Assembly (NCBI GenBank): GCA_937950565.1
Contig: CALFCS010000093.1
Coordinates: 1 to 19,172 of the forward strand
DNA: 19,172 bases
Direction of reading: 5' to 3'
Source of the DNA: an uncultured Lachnospiraceae bacterium
GTDB lineage: Bacteria; Bacillota; Clostridia; Lachnospirales; Lachnospiraceae
The position numbers and the translations under genes are program-made. Under the pieces are notes generated by a model. It made no database searches. It worked only from the letters and a program-made list of their open reading frames with translations, and had not been told where the DNA came from. Position 1 is the first letter of the stretch. Each line of letters begins with the position of its first letter. Of this stretch, positions 6,767 through 15,859 are shown piece by piece.

Positions 6767-8751
6767 TTCTCCTTTTTTGATTGTTTGCGGGACGATTTTT
6801 TATAAAATGTTGCTGCCTTATCGTAACAGTTTTTCAACTGGTACTGATTTGCAAGTCCTTTTACACCTTCTGTTCTGCTGACAATAAAATGACTCAGCTT
6901 CTGCATATATTCATCTGGTGTAATGGTACCTTCCGCCACATAGGTAAGTCCCTTTTCCCAGCTGGCAGTCAGTTCCGGATTTAAAAGTGATTTTATAGAA
7001 TGTTCTACAACATCATAGATCATTTCACCAAGCATTGCCGGCGTCACAATCTGTGTTTTCTTATTCAGAACCAGATATTTATTATGAAACAGCTTCTTTA
7101 GTATTTCTCCTCTTGTAGCGCTTGTTCCAATCCCGCTTCCTTTAATCTGGGCTCTGAGTTCTTCATCTTCTATCAGCTGCCCTGCATTCTCCATTGCAAG
7201 GATAAGAGAACCGGAATTATAACGCTTCGGAGGAGAAGTTTTTCCTTCTTTTATTTCAAGCCTTTGTACTGGAAGCTCTGCCCCTTTTCTCAAGTGCTGT
7301 ATTTTTTCAAAAAGCTTTCGGTCTGTACGGTCTGTATCACCACCGGCCACCTTCAGATATCCTTCATCTACAAGCACCCGGAAATTCGCAAAAAAAGATT
7401 CCCCCTTTATCTTTGTCACAACTGCGATTCGCTGATAAACCGCTGCAGGATAAAAAACACTTAAGAACCTCTTTACAATGACCTCATATATTTCCTGCGA
7501 AATATGTGGAAGTGAGTGCAGCGCGCCCAGCCCCTGCCCGGTTGGAATAATCGCATAATGGTCTGTAATCTGTTTATCATTTACATACCGGGTCTTTGCA
7601 ATTCCTTTATGACTTCCGAATGCTACAATTTCTTTTAAGAATGGAACTGCCTTTTCATATTTCATAAGACCATTCAGATTCTTGTGAATTTCTTTTGCAA
7701 CGGCAGTAGATAGAACTCTTGCATCTGTTCTCGGATAAGTGACCAGTTTTTTCTCATACAATTCCTGCACAATCCGAAGTGTTTCATCCGGACTTATCTT
7801 AAACCGTTTGGAACATTCATTCTGAAGTTCCGCCAGATTAAATAACAGCGGCGGATTCTTCTTTTCTTTTTTCTTTTCTATGGAATCTATCATGCAGCTG
7901 ACCGGCTGCTCCTTGTTCAGATATTGAATCAGCTCTTTTGCATTTTCTTCTTTTTTAAAACCATTTTCTTTATACAGTTCAAAAGATTCAAACCATTTTG
8001 AGCCCTTCACGGCACGCCATTCACTCTCAAAGGTTTCTCCTTCTTCTCCGGCATGGCTTAGCACCCTGTAAAACGGTGTCTCCACAAACTCACGGATTTC
8101 CCGTTCTCTTCGCACGACCATACCAAGCACGCAGGTCATCACACGTCCTACGGATATCACAGAATATTTGGTTCCAAGGTAATTCGAAATACTGTTTCCA
8201 TATTTTAAAGTCAACAGTCTCGAAAAATTAATTCCCATAAGATAATCTTCTTTTGCCCGCAGATATGCAGAAGCAGACAAATTGTCATACTCCTTCAGGT
8301 CTTTTGCCTCCCGGATTCCACGGAGAATCTCTTCTTCTGTCTGTGAATCAATCCAGACCCGTTTTCTCTCTTTTCCATGTACACCGGCCTGTTTCTCCAC
8401 CAGACGATATATGTATTCTCCTTCCCTCCCTGAGTCCGTACACACATAAATCGTATCTACGTCCTGCCGGTTCAGAAGACCTGCCACAATTTTATACTGC
8501 TTCGCCACTCCCGGAATTACTTCGTATTTGAATTCCTCCGGAATAAATGGCAATGCTTCAAGACTCCATCGCTTTAAGGCCGGATCATATTCTTCCGGAT
8601 AACTCATCGTGACCAGATGCCCCACGCACCAGGTCACGATAGAATTATCAGATTCCAGATAACCATTCTGCCTTCTTGTATTTAATTTTAACGCTTTGGC
8701 AAATTCTTGTGCTACGCTTGGTTTTTCAGCTATATAGAGCGATTTTCCCAT
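6763..8751 (-). CDS. topB: DNA topoisomerase III (type IA)
   Basis: TopB passes single DNA strands through a transient break and unlinks replication and recombination intermediates. The 662-residue protein shows the Toprim domain (IAEKPSVAQ at 8-16, CTDSGREGE at 104-112 with Asp106, Glu110 and Glu112), DYLMGINFSR (169-178), SVGRVMT (200-206), and the active-site tyrosine Tyr339 in LVTYPRTD. It ends in a basic Lys/Ser tail without zinc fingers, as is usual for TopB in contrast to TopA. The form with DSGREGE instead of DxDREGE is common in Firmicutes and Bacteroidetes TopB. GAGGAG lies 11 bases before the ATG, in the 24-base gap after ppk1. Chromosomal TopB and TopB of conjugative elements look alike, but no mobile-element genes are visible here. 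Confidence 0.95.
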   Translation of the reverse strand: MGKSLYIAEKPSVAQEFAKALKLNTRRQNGYLESDNSIVTWCVGHLVTMSYPEEYDPALKRWSLEALPFIPEEFKYEVIPGVAKQYKIVAGLLNRQDVDTIYVCTDSGREGEYIYRLVEKQAGVHGKERKRVWIDSQTEEEILRGIREAKDLKEYDNLSASAYLRAKEDYLMGINFSRLLTLKYGNSISNYLGTKYSVISVGRVMTCVLGMVVRREREIREFVETPFYRVLSHAGEEGETFESEWRAVKGSKWFESFELYKENGFKKEENAKELIQYLNKEQPVSCMIDSIEKKKEKKNPPLLFNLAELQNECSKRFKISPDETLRIVQELYEKKLVTYPRTDARVLSTAVAKEIHKNLNGLMKYEKAVPFLKEIVAFGSHKGIAKTRYVNDKQITDHYAIIPTGQGLGALHSLPHISQEIYEVIVKRFLSVFYPAAVYQRIAVVTKIKGESFFANFRVLVDEGYLKVAGGDTDRTDRKLFEKIQHLRKGAELPVQRLEIKEGKTSPPKRYNSGSLILAMENAGQLIEDEELRAQIKGSGIGTSATRGEILKKLFHNKYLVLNKKTQIVTPAMLGEMIYDVVEHSIKSLLNPELTASWEKGLTYVAEGTITPDEYMQKLSHFIVSRTEGVKGLANQYQLKNCYDKAATFYKKSSRKQSKKEK

Positions 8752-8775
8752 TCTGTTAAATACTCCTCGTCTGCC

Positions 8776-10881
8776 TTACTTCTGAATAAATTCCCAAAGC
8801 TTTGTAAACAGGCTCTTCTTCTGCACGACAGAAACCTTCGGTTTTACATGCAGCGCTTCTTCCATAAATACAGCCTGCGAATCAATATAAGGCTCTTTTT
8901 GTTCTTTCTTTTTATATTTCCCGTCACTTTGCAGGACTCTTGCTTTTACATTATCGTTCAACATAATTTTCAAATAATGATTTAACTGTCTCTTAATATC
9001 CTCATCCAGTATCGGGACTGCAACTTCTACTCGTTTCTCCGTATTTCTTGTCATCATATCCGCTGAGCCGATATACAATTTCTGCGCCGCGCCTGTTCCA
9101 AAGCTGAAGATACGTGGATGCTCCAGATATCTTCCCACAACACTCATGATTCTTACATTGTCTGTATACCCCGGAATTCCCGGAAGAATACAGCATATGC
9201 CCCGGATAATCAGCTCCACTTTTACGCCTGCCCTGGATGCTTCTGATACTTTTTTGATAAAATCCACATCCGTCAGGGAATTCATTTTCATAATGATACG
9301 TCCATTTTCACCTTTTCGTATTTCCTCATCCATAAGATAAAGAACTTTCTGTTTTAAACTTGTTGGAGCCACGATCAGGTGGTTATAAATACCTGCAAGA
9401 TTTCCAATCGACATATTTTTGAAAAATTCCGCCGCATCTTTACCAATTGCCGGATTCGCAGTCATAAGTGATAAATCCGTGTACATAGCAGCAGTTTTCT
9501 CATTATAGTTGCCTGTACCAATCTGTGTAATATATTGGATTTCATTACGGTTTCTGCAAGTGATCAGACAGATTTTTGAATGCACTTTATAACCGTCGAA
9601 TCCGTAAATCACCCGGCATCCTGCTTCTTCGAGACGTTCTGACCATTCAATATTATTCTGTTCATCAAATCTTGCGCGAAGCTCGATCAGAACCGTAACT
9701 TCCTTCCCATTTTCAGCTGCGGCACAAAGATACTCTACCAGTCTTGCCTTTTTTGCCAGTCGATAGATTGTAATCTTAATCGTCATAACATTCGGGTCAA
9801 CAGACGCTTCTTTTATAAGCTGCAAAAATGGATTCATGCTTTCATAAGGATAGAACAACAGTAAATCCTTTTTCTTCACCTGTCTCATAATGCTGCCGTC
9901 CTGTACACGGGCAGAATTCTGCGGTGAGAATGGAGGATAGATCAGGGAACGCTTCATTGCTTCCGGAAGATTCCCACTGATTCCAAATATGTAATCCAGT
10001 TTCATCGGCATCTTTGTACGGAAAATCTGGTTTGGCTTAATCTTAAACTTATCGCAAAAATACTTTTCATTTTCCGGAGATAATTTTTCAGCCGTCTCAA
10101 GCCGTACAACCGCCATCCTGCGGCGTTTGTGGAGCGTCTGCTGCATTAGATAACGGAAGTCATCATTTACCTCCAGCGCCTCATCATCCGGTGACACATC
10201 TGCATTTCTTGTCACACAGATATAATTTTGCTCAGAGACGTCATACTGAGGAAATACCAGGCTTAAATGCTCCATGATTACCTTCTCCATGCGGATATAG
10301 CGGATATCGTGTCCCGGAAGATATAAAATATCCGATACAAACTGCGGAACCGGAACGATTCCAAGCATAGATTTTTCTTTTAATTTCAGGTTCGCCGTTA
10401 CATAAATTTCCTTGTTCATCAAATGCGGAAATGGATGATTCGCATCTACAATCTGGGGAGACAGAATCGGAAGTATCTGATCTTTAAAATACTTCTTTAC
10501 ATATTTTTTCTCTTGTGGCTCCAGCTCTTTAAAATCAAGTCCGCAGACCCCATAAGGGTGCAGCTGTTTTTTAATGTCCGCATAGGTTTTATCACGTTCT
10601 TTATACAACGGTGCAACTTCTTTAAAAATCGCTTCAAGCTGTTCTCCCGGAGTCATTCCCGAACGGCTGTCCTTTGTGTTGGCATCCGTATGTGCCATAT
10701 CAAAAAGACTTCCTACCCGGATCATAAAAAACTCATCCAGATTACTCGTAAATATAGCAACAAATTTCATCCTTTCCAGAAGAGGAACTTTGGCGTCCTG
10801 TGCCTCTTCCAGCACACGCTGATTAAACTTAAGCCAGGAAAGCTCCCGGTTCTGTGTAAAATTCAAAATATCTTTATCCAT
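8776..10881 (-). CDS. ppk1: Polyphosphate kinase 1
   Basis: Ppk1 reversibly polymerises the terminal phosphate of ATP into polyphosphate, a phosphate and energy store linked to stress response. The 701-residue protein has the expected layout: N-terminal domain with NRELSWLKFNQRVLEEA (11-27), head domain, and two C-terminal phospholipase-D-like domains. The autophosphorylated histidine is His434 in YKVHSKICLI, and the second catalytic histidine is His588 in LEHPRIFSFGTG. TIYRLA, ELRARFDEQNNIEW and IGTGNYNEKTA are further family motifs. A GAGG site lies 8 bases before the ATG. It sits 55 bases after asd and 24 before topB. A small inverted repeat at 10913-10940 separates it from asd but has no T-run, so read-through is likely. 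No exopolyphosphatase is adjacent. Confidence 0.97.
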   Translation of the reverse strand: MDKDILNFTQNRELSWLKFNQRVLEEAQDAKVPLLERMKFVAIFTSNLDEFFMIRVGSLFDMAHTDANTKDSRSGMTPGEQLEAIFKEVAPLYKERDKTYADIKKQLHPYGVCGLDFKELEPQEKKYVKKYFKDQILPILSPQIVDANHPFPHLMNKEIYVTANLKLKEKSMLGIVPVPQFVSDILYLPGHDIRYIRMEKVIMEHLSLVFPQYDVSEQNYICVTRNADVSPDDEALEVNDDFRYLMQQTLHKRRRMAVVRLETAEKLSPENEKYFCDKFKIKPNQIFRTKMPMKLDYIFGISGNLPEAMKRSLIYPPFSPQNSARVQDGSIMRQVKKKDLLLFYPYESMNPFLQLIKEASVDPNVMTIKITIYRLAKKARLVEYLCAAAENGKEVTVLIELRARFDEQNNIEWSERLEEAGCRVIYGFDGYKVHSKICLITCRNRNEIQYITQIGTGNYNEKTAAMYTDLSLMTANPAIGKDAAEFFKNMSIGNLAGIYNHLIVAPTSLKQKVLYLMDEEIRKGENGRIIMKMNSLTDVDFIKKVSEASRAGVKVELIIRGICCILPGIPGYTDNVRIMSVVGRYLEHPRIFSFGTGAAQKLYIGSADMMTRNTEKRVEVAVPILDEDIKRQLNHYLKIMLNDNVKARVLQSDGKYKKKEQKEPYIDSQAVFMEEALHVKPKVSVVQKKSLFTKLWEFIQK

Positions 10882-10912
10882 ATCCGCTACCTCATCTTAT
10901 ATTATTATTCTT

Positions 10913-10940
10913 ATAGCATCTTCTTAACTGTATATGCTAT
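10913..10940. repeat. Short inverted repeat at the asd stop codon
   Basis: ATAGCAT (10913-10919) and ATGCTAT (10934-10940) are separated by 14 bases; the right arm contains the asd stop codon (TAG at 10937-10939). On the transcribed strand the hairpin is followed by A-rich rather than T-rich sequence, so it is not a convincing terminator. Confidence 0.4.
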
Positions 10941-12022
10941 TTTGCCTGAATATATCCTTTTTTCGTAAGTGCCTCTGCACATAATACCGCTCCGCCGGCA
11001 GCGCCTCGCACCGTATTATGGGAAAGACCGACAAATTTATAATCAAACATGGTATCTTCGCGCAGACGACCGATGGATACTCCCATGCCATTCTCATAAT
11101 CAACATCCATGGATACCTGCGGACGGTTATCATCCTCAAGATACTGAATAAACTGCTTCGGAGCGCTTGGGAGATTCATCTCCTGCGGAAATCCCTTAAA
11201 GCTTACAAGCTTTTCAATTAACTGCTCCTTTGTAGGCTTCTTTTCAAAATTAATAAATACAGCCGCAGTATGCCCATTCAGAACCGGAACCCGGATACAC
11301 TGACAGGTAATCTTTGGAAGTTCAGCCTTAACAATGACTCCATTTTCAACCTTTCCTAACACCCGAAGCGGTTCCTGTTCACTTTTTTCTTCTTCACCAC
11401 CGATATATGGAATAATATTTCCTTCCATTTCCGGCCAGTCTTTGAATGTTTTTCCTGCTCCTGAAATTGCCTGATAGGTTGTTGCTACTACTTCTTTCGG
11501 GCCAAATTCCTTCCATGCAGCAAGACATGGCGCATAGCTTTGAATCGAGCAGTTCGGTTTCACTGCAATGAATCCACGGGTGGTTCCCAATCTCTTCTTC
11601 TGGTCTGCGATTACTTCAAAATGGTCGGAGTTAATCTCCGGTACAACCATCGGCACATCCGGTGTCCAGCGATGTGCGCTGTTATTGGATACAACCGGAG
11701 TCTCTGTCTTTGCATATGCTTCCTCAATTGCACGGATTTCATCTTTCGTCATATCTACCGCACTAAACACAAAATCAACAGACGCTGCAACCTTTTCCAC
11801 CTCATTTACATTTAAAACAACCAGTTTTTTTACTCCTTCCGGCATAGGAGTTGTCATTTTCCAGCGGTCACCCACTGCTTCTTCATATGTTTTCCCGGCG
11901 GAACGTGGACTTGCCGCTACCGTTACCACTTCAAACCATGGATGATTTTCAAGGAGAGAGATAAATCTCTGTCCTACCATTCCTGTTGCCCCTAAAATTC
12001 CTACTCGTAATTTCTGCTCCAT
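10937..12022 (-). CDS. asd: Aspartate-semialdehyde dehydrogenase
   Basis: Asd reduces aspartyl phosphate to aspartate semialdehyde with NADPH, the branch point to lysine, diaminopimelate, threonine and methionine. The 361-residue protein has an N-terminal Rossmann motif (GILGATGMVGQRF, 8-20), substrate region SNNSAHRW (112-119), catalytic Cys158 in KPNCSIQ, and His251 in RVPVLNGHTAAV. The C-terminal SHNTVRGAAGGAVL is the family ending. The sequence type is that of the archaeal/fungal-like Asd common in Clostridia rather than the E. coli type. AAGGAG lies about 9 bases before the ATG. It is 17 bases after argH, so the two are very likely co-transcribed. Activity is not in doubt. Confidence 0.96.
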   Translation of the reverse strand: MEQKLRVGILGATGMVGQRFISLLENHPWFEVVTVAASPRSAGKTYEEAVGDRWKMTTPMPEGVKKLVVLNVNEVEKVAASVDFVFSAVDMTKDEIRAIEEAYAKTETPVVSNNSAHRWTPDVPMVVPEINSDHFEVIADQKKRLGTTRGFIAVKPNCSIQSYAPCLAAWKEFGPKEVVATTYQAISGAGKTFKDWPEMEGNIIPYIGGEEEKSEQEPLRVLGKVENGVIVKAELPKITCQCIRVPVLNGHTAAVFINFEKKPTKEQLIEKLVSFKGFPQEMNLPSAPKQFIQYLEDDNRPQVSMDVDYENGMGVSIGRLREDTMFDYKFVGLSHNTVRGAAGGAVLCAEALTKKGYIQAK

Positions 12023-12039
12023 TTTCTCTTCTCCTTTTC

Positions 12040-13419
12040 TTAGTATTCTTTCATATATGTTTTATATATTTTTAAAACCTCTTCCATTGCACTTTCACCC
12101 GGCGCTCCGGTCGTCGTCCGCTTTCCTACACAGGTCTTAAGACTGATTGCTTCATAAATATCCTCCTCAAATACCGGAGATATTTTTTTATATTCCGCTA
12201 GCGGAAGTTCATCCAGTGAAATCTTCTTCTCTATACACGTAAGCACAAGCTGTCCTACAATCCCATGTGCATCTCTAAATGGAACTCCATGATTTACCAG
12301 GTAATCCGCCGCGTCTGTCGCATTGGTAAATCCCTGCATCGCACTCTCTGCCATCCGTTCTCTTCTGAAATGCATCGTGCGCAGCATTCCTGTAAATAAG
12401 GTAATACAGCTTTTTACCGTATCAATTGCGTCAAATGCCCACTCCTTATCCTCCTGCATATCTTTGTTATATGCAAGCGGGATTCCCTTCATTGTTGTAA
12501 GAAGCGCTGTAAGTGCGCCATAGACACGTCCGGTCTTCCCCCTTACAAGCTCTGCAATATCCGGATTTTTCTTCTGCGGCATAATGCTGCTTCCTGTACT
12601 GTATGCATCATCAATCTCAACAAATTGATACTCATTTGAATTCCATATAATCACTTCTTCTGAAAAACGGCTCAGATGCATCATGATAATCGAAAGTGCA
12701 GACAGGAATTCAAGCAGATAATCCCTGTCAGACACCCCATCCATACTATTCAATGTCGGACCGTCAAACCCAAGCAGAAAAGCGGTATAATCCCTATCCA
12801 GAGGATATGTTGTTCCCGCGAGGGCGCCCGACCCCAGAGGACAGGTATTCATTCTTTCATAAATTCCCTTAAGTCTCTCATGGTCTCTCTTAAACATTTC
12901 AAAATAAGCCCCCATATGATGAGCAAGTGTAATCGGCTGCGCCTTCTGAAGATGCGTAAATCCTGGCATATAGGTATCCAGATTCTCTTCCATAATATGA
13001 AGAAGCGCTTTAAGCAGCTCTTCAATCTGCTTATCCATAATCAACACTTCATCTCTTGTATACAGCTTCATATCAAGAGCTACCTGATCGTTTCTGCTCC
13101 TTCCGGTATGCAGTTTCTTTCCTGCATCCCCAATCCGCTCAATCAATGTTGCCTCCACAAAGCTGTGGATATCTTCATATTTTTCTGATATTTCAAGCCT
13201 GCCCTTCTCTACGTCGTCAAGAATACTCTCTAAACCTCCAATAATCTGCTCTTTCTCCGCCGCGGTAAGAATTCCCTGCTTCTCGAGCATCATAACATGT
13301 GCAATGCTTCCGGTAATATCCTGCGTACAAAACCTTTTATCAAAGGAAATTGAAGCATTAAATTTATATACCAATTCGTCCGTTTCTTTGGTGAACCTCC
13401 CACCCCATAACTGTGCCAT
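12040..13419 (-). CDS. argH: Argininosuccinate lyase
   Basis: ArgH splits argininosuccinate into arginine and fumarate, the last step of arginine synthesis. The 459 residues match the usual length. Family motifs are WGGRFT (5-10), HTGRSRNDQVA (104-114) and the fumarate lyase signature GSSIMPQKKNP (276-286), with the catalytic serine in the SSIM loop. AAAGGAAG lies upstream of the ATG. No argG is adjacent; instead asd follows after 17 bases. A possible promoter lies at 13446-13475 in the 76-base gap after queH. Start and function are both clear. Confidence 0.97.
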   Translation of the reverse strand: MAQLWGGRFTKETDELVYKFNASISFDKRFCTQDITGSIAHVMMLEKQGILTAAEKEQIIGGLESILDDVEKGRLEISEKYEDIHSFVEATLIERIGDAGKKLHTGRSRNDQVALDMKLYTRDEVLIMDKQIEELLKALLHIMEENLDTYMPGFTHLQKAQPITLAHHMGAYFEMFKRDHERLKGIYERMNTCPLGSGALAGTTYPLDRDYTAFLLGFDGPTLNSMDGVSDRDYLLEFLSALSIIMMHLSRFSEEVIIWNSNEYQFVEIDDAYSTGSSIMPQKKNPDIAELVRGKTGRVYGALTALLTTMKGIPLAYNKDMQEDKEWAFDAIDTVKSCITLFTGMLRTMHFRRERMAESAMQGFTNATDAADYLVNHGVPFRDAHGIVGQLVLTCIEKKISLDELPLAEYKKISPVFEEDIYEAISLKTCVGKRTTTGAPGESAMEEVLKIYKTYMKEY

Positions 13420-13445
13420 CTGGTTTTCTTCCTTTCTCCCAAAAT

Positions 13446-13475
13446 ATCGTATTCCATACTATCACATTTTATCAA
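13446..13475 (-). promoter_or_regulatory. Possible promoter of argH and the genes behind it
   Basis: The minus strand has TTGATA (13470-13475) and TACGAT (13446-13451) with an 18-base spacer. The -10 match is only moderate, so transcription may also come from the stronger queH promoter. Confidence 0.4.
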
Positions 13476-13495
13476 AAAATGAAATATATTTATTA

Positions 13496-14104
13496 TCATT
13501 TTAAACTTCGTACCGAAAACTCACACCCGCAGTAGTCCTGTCTGTACAACCCATATTTCTTTGACAGTTCAATCGAACGCTTATATCCATTCTTTTTTTT
13601 GAAATCTGACAGAAGATAAGAAACTCCATATTCCGCCTCCAGCTTCTTACCGGTTTCATTCAGTTTATCTGCATTTTTCAGAGGACTGATGCTAAGTGTC
13701 GTAGTAAAATAATCAAATCCACCCTCTTTGGCAATCCGGGCCGCTTCACGCATCCGAAGTTCATAGCATTTAAAGCACCGCTCCCCGCCTTCCTTTACAT
13801 GTTCCAATCCTTTTGCAATCTCATAGAAAGCTTCCCTGTCATAGCTTCCTGCCACAAAACTGACCGGATATTTAAAGTTCATAGCGCTAATCAGCGTCTG
13901 CTGTTCCAGTATACGTTTGGTATACTCACTCTCCGGATAAATGTTGGGATTATAATAGAACACTGTAATTTTAAAATAATTGCTCAGATATTCAAGCACA
14001 TAACTGCTGCACGGCGCACAACAACTGTGAAGCAAAAGTGTCGGCGAGATTCCTTCCCTTTCAAATCTGTCCGTTAGTTTATCCAGTTCCTTCTGGTAAT
14101 TCAT
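13496..14104 (-). CDS. queH: Epoxyqueuosine reductase QueH
   Basis: QueH carries out the last step of queuosine synthesis in tRNA, reducing epoxyqueuosine; it replaces the unrelated QueG in many Firmicutes. The 202-residue protein (former DUF208) has the family's cysteine pattern: Cys28-Cys29 and Cys32 in LLHSCCAPCS, and Cys110/Cys113 in GERCFKCYELR. By analogy with the Thermotoga enzyme, CC and CxxC hold the [4Fe-4S] cluster. A second motif, RQDYCGC, has Cys192 and Cys194. YYNPNIYPESEY and TTTLSISPLKN are also typical. GGAGAGG lies just before the ATG, and a very good promoter is at 14147-14175. It is divergent from the ABC transporter pair. No other queuosine genes are in the window. Confidence 0.93.
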   Translation of the reverse strand: MNYQKELDKLTDRFEREGISPTLLLHSCCAPCSSYVLEYLSNYFKITVFYYNPNIYPESEYTKRILEQQTLISAMNFKYPVSFVAGSYDREAFYEIAKGLEHVKEGGERCFKCYELRMREAARIAKEGGFDYFTTTLSISPLKNADKLNETGKKLEAEYGVSYLLSDFKKKNGYKRSIELSKKYGLYRQDYCGCEFSVRSLK

Positions 14105-14146
14105 AAATCCTCTCCTTGTAAAATAAATAAGTATACTTCTTAAGCA

Positions 14147-14175
14147 ATTATAGTTTGAAATTCACACGAAATCAA
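14147..14175 (-). promoter_or_regulatory. queH: Sigma-A-type promoter of queH
   Basis: TTGATT (14170-14175) and TATAAT (14147-14152) on the minus strand are separated by exactly 17 bases. Transcription should start near 14140, giving a leader of about 35 bases. The divergent ABC gene must have its promoter in the same 120-base gap, but I see only an AT-rich stretch (14185-14205) and no clear -35/-10 pair for it. Confidence 0.7.
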
Positions 14176-14224
14176 GGTTTTCTCATATTATAAAATATAT
14201 GTATTCTATCAGCGGAGGTTTTTT

Positions 14225-14992
14225 ATGGAACAGGTATTGGAACTTAAGAACGTCCACTATGCTTATCATAGTCCTGAAGGGGAAGTTCCCGCAATCAACA
14301 ATATATCATTTTCATTAAAAAAAGGAGAATTTGCCGCAATCGTCGGACCTTCCGGCTGCGGAAAAACAACCCTTTTATCCCTTATCAGCGGACTGCTCAC
14401 ACCAGAAAAGGGCTTCATTAAAATCAATGGAAAACATGTACACGAAAGTACAACAAATGTTGGATATATGTTGCAGCATGATGAATTATTCGAGTGGCGG
14501 ACCGTCTATCATAATGTTGTCCTCGGACTTGAGGTACAGCACATGCTCACTGCCAAAACCCGTACGAAGGCACATGAATTACTTGATTTTTATGGATTAA
14601 AGCAATTTGAAAATGCACATCCTTCTGAACTTTCCGGCGGCATGCGGCAACGCGCGGCCCTGATCCGTACACTTGTACTGGATCCTGATATTCTACTTCT
14701 TGATGAGCCTTTTTCTGCGCTGGATTACCAGACACGACTCCATGTTGGCGATGATATCGGTCAGATTATCCGTCAGGAGGGGAAATCGGCTGTCCTCGTC
14801 ACACATGATTTGTCAGAAGCAATTTCACTGGCAGACCGGGTAATCGTCTTATCGGGACGCCCTGCCTCCATACAACAGACAATTCCACTTATTTTTGATT
14901 CATCCTGTAATACGCCGCTTGCAAGACGAAATGCCCCCGAGTTCAAAACTTATTTTAATTTAATATGGAAGGAGTTGAATACAAATGAATGA
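14225..14992 (+). CDS. ABC transporter ATPase, nitrate/sulfonate/taurine (SsuB/TauB/ThiZ-like) class
   Basis: This 255-residue protein is the ATP-hydrolysing subunit of an importer. It shows Walker A GPSGCGKTT (41-49), Q-loop at Gln84, signature LSGGMRQR (136-143), Walker B ILLLDEPF (156-163), D-loop SALD and switch His194 in VTHD. The sequence around MRQRAALIRTL and DLSEAISLADRVIVLS is typical of the SsuB/TauB/ThiZ group, which serves aliphatic sulfonates, taurine, nitrate or thiamine precursors; the substrate cannot be told. GGAGG lies 6 bases before the ATG. The permease gene overlaps its 3' end by 8 bases. No substrate-binding protein gene is adjacent. Confidence 0.92.
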   Translation: MEQVLELKNVHYAYHSPEGEVPAINNISFSLKKGEFAAIVGPSGCGKTTLLSLISGLLTPEKGFIKINGKHVHESTTNVGYMLQHDELFEWRTVYHNVVLGLEVQHMLTAKTRTKAHELLDFYGLKQFENAHPSELSGGMRQRAALIRTLVLDPDILLLDEPFSALDYQTRLHVGDDIGQIIRQEGKSAVLVTHDLSEAISLADRVIVLSGRPASIQQTIPLIFDSSCNTPLARRNAPEFKTYFNLIWKELNTNE

Positions 14993-15782
14993 TATTTCCA
15001 AAGGGCAGCAGAAATATCTTATTCAAATTCAAAAACATAAATGGATTGTCCGTATTTCCCGGATTTTAATATTACTATTCTTTCTTCTTATCTGGGAAAT
15101 CGCATCAAGGAGAGGAATCATAGATTCTTTTATATTCAGCAGTCCTTCGAAAATTGCGCTTTGCTTTTGGAGTATGGTAATGGATAAAAGTATCTTTCTT
15201 CATCTTGGAATTACACTTTACGAAACATTAGCCAGTTTTTTTCTGGTTACCCTTATCAGCATTCTGACAGCAACTTTATTATGGTTCAGCAGCCGGTTAT
15301 CGGAAGTTCTTGAGCCTTACCTTGTCGTACTCAACAGCCTTCCGAAATCCGCGCTTGCTCCCCTCCTTATCGTGTGGCTAGGCGCAGATAAGACAACGAT
15401 CATTGTTGCCGGAATGTCCGTAGCAATATTTGGAAGTATCCTAAATCTTTACACCAGCTTTACTACCGTAGACCCCGGAAAAATCAAACTGATCTATACT
15501 CTCCGCGGAAAAAAATACCAAGCGCTTACTAAGGTGGTTCTCCCCAGCTCGGTACCAGCCATCATCAGCAATATGAAAGTAAATATCGGACTATGTCTTG
15601 TAGGTGTTATTATTGGAGAATTTCTGGCCGCAAAAGACGGCCTCGGATATTTGATTATCTACGCGAGCCAAGTCTTCAAGATGGATTGGCTTCTTATGAG
15701 CATTGTACTCCTATGCATTATGGCAATGCTTCTATACACTCTTATCAATGTACTGGAACGATGGTGTGCAAAACGGTTCTAA
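14985..15782 (+). CDS. ABC transporter permease, SsuC/TauC/ThiX-like class
   Basis: This is a 265-residue membrane subunit partner of the preceding ATPase. About six hydrophobic segments are visible, the first at about residues 24-40 after a cytoplasmic, Lys-rich start. The ATPase-docking loop of this class is present: YTLRGKKYQALTKVVLPSSV followed by PAI and a Gly-rich helix (171-202). NSLPKSALAPLLIVWLG (117-133) is another class motif. The ATG lies within the last codons of the ATPase gene (ATGAATGA), a sign of translational coupling, with AAGGAG upstream. The gene ends 77 bases before the end of the convergent crcB. In most such operons a periplasmic-type binding protein gene accompanies the pair; here there is none. 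Confidence 0.92.
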   Translation: MNDISKGQQKYLIQIQKHKWIVRISRILILLFFLLIWEIASRRGIIDSFIFSSPSKIALCFWSMVMDKSIFLHLGITLYETLASFFLVTLISILTATLLWFSSRLSEVLEPYLVVLNSLPKSALAPLLIVWLGADKTTIIVAGMSVAIFGSILNLYTSFTTVDPGKIKLIYTLRGKKYQALTKVVLPSSVPAIISNMKVNIGLCLVGVIIGEFLAAKDGLGYLIIYASQVFKMDWLLMSIVLLCIMAMLLYTLINVLERWCAKRF

Positions 15783-15787
15783 CCACC

Positions 15788-15815
15788 AAAAAGGAGATGC
15801 TTATACGCACCTCCT
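15788..15815 (-). terminator. Intrinsic terminator of crcB
   Basis: On the minus strand a 9-bp stem (AGGAGGTGC with GCATCTCCT, one G-U pair) closes a 6-base loop and runs straight into a T5 tract. It lies 45 bases after the crcB stop. On the plus strand, where the ABC permease ends just before it, the same hairpin lacks a T-run, so it is mainly oriented for crcB. Confidence 0.8.
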
Positions 15816-15859
15816 GATACATAACATACCTATAATCCATATATCTTCTTCAATTTCTC

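Noticed and set aside
6763..8751. topB as a marker of an integrative conjugative element
   Set aside because: No relaxase, type IV secretion, integrase or attachment site is visible, and the neighbours are housekeeping genes.
14105..14224. TPP or other riboswitch before the ABC transporter genes
   Set aside because: No conserved riboswitch core in 120 bases; the sequence is AT-rich and contains the queH promoter on the other strand.
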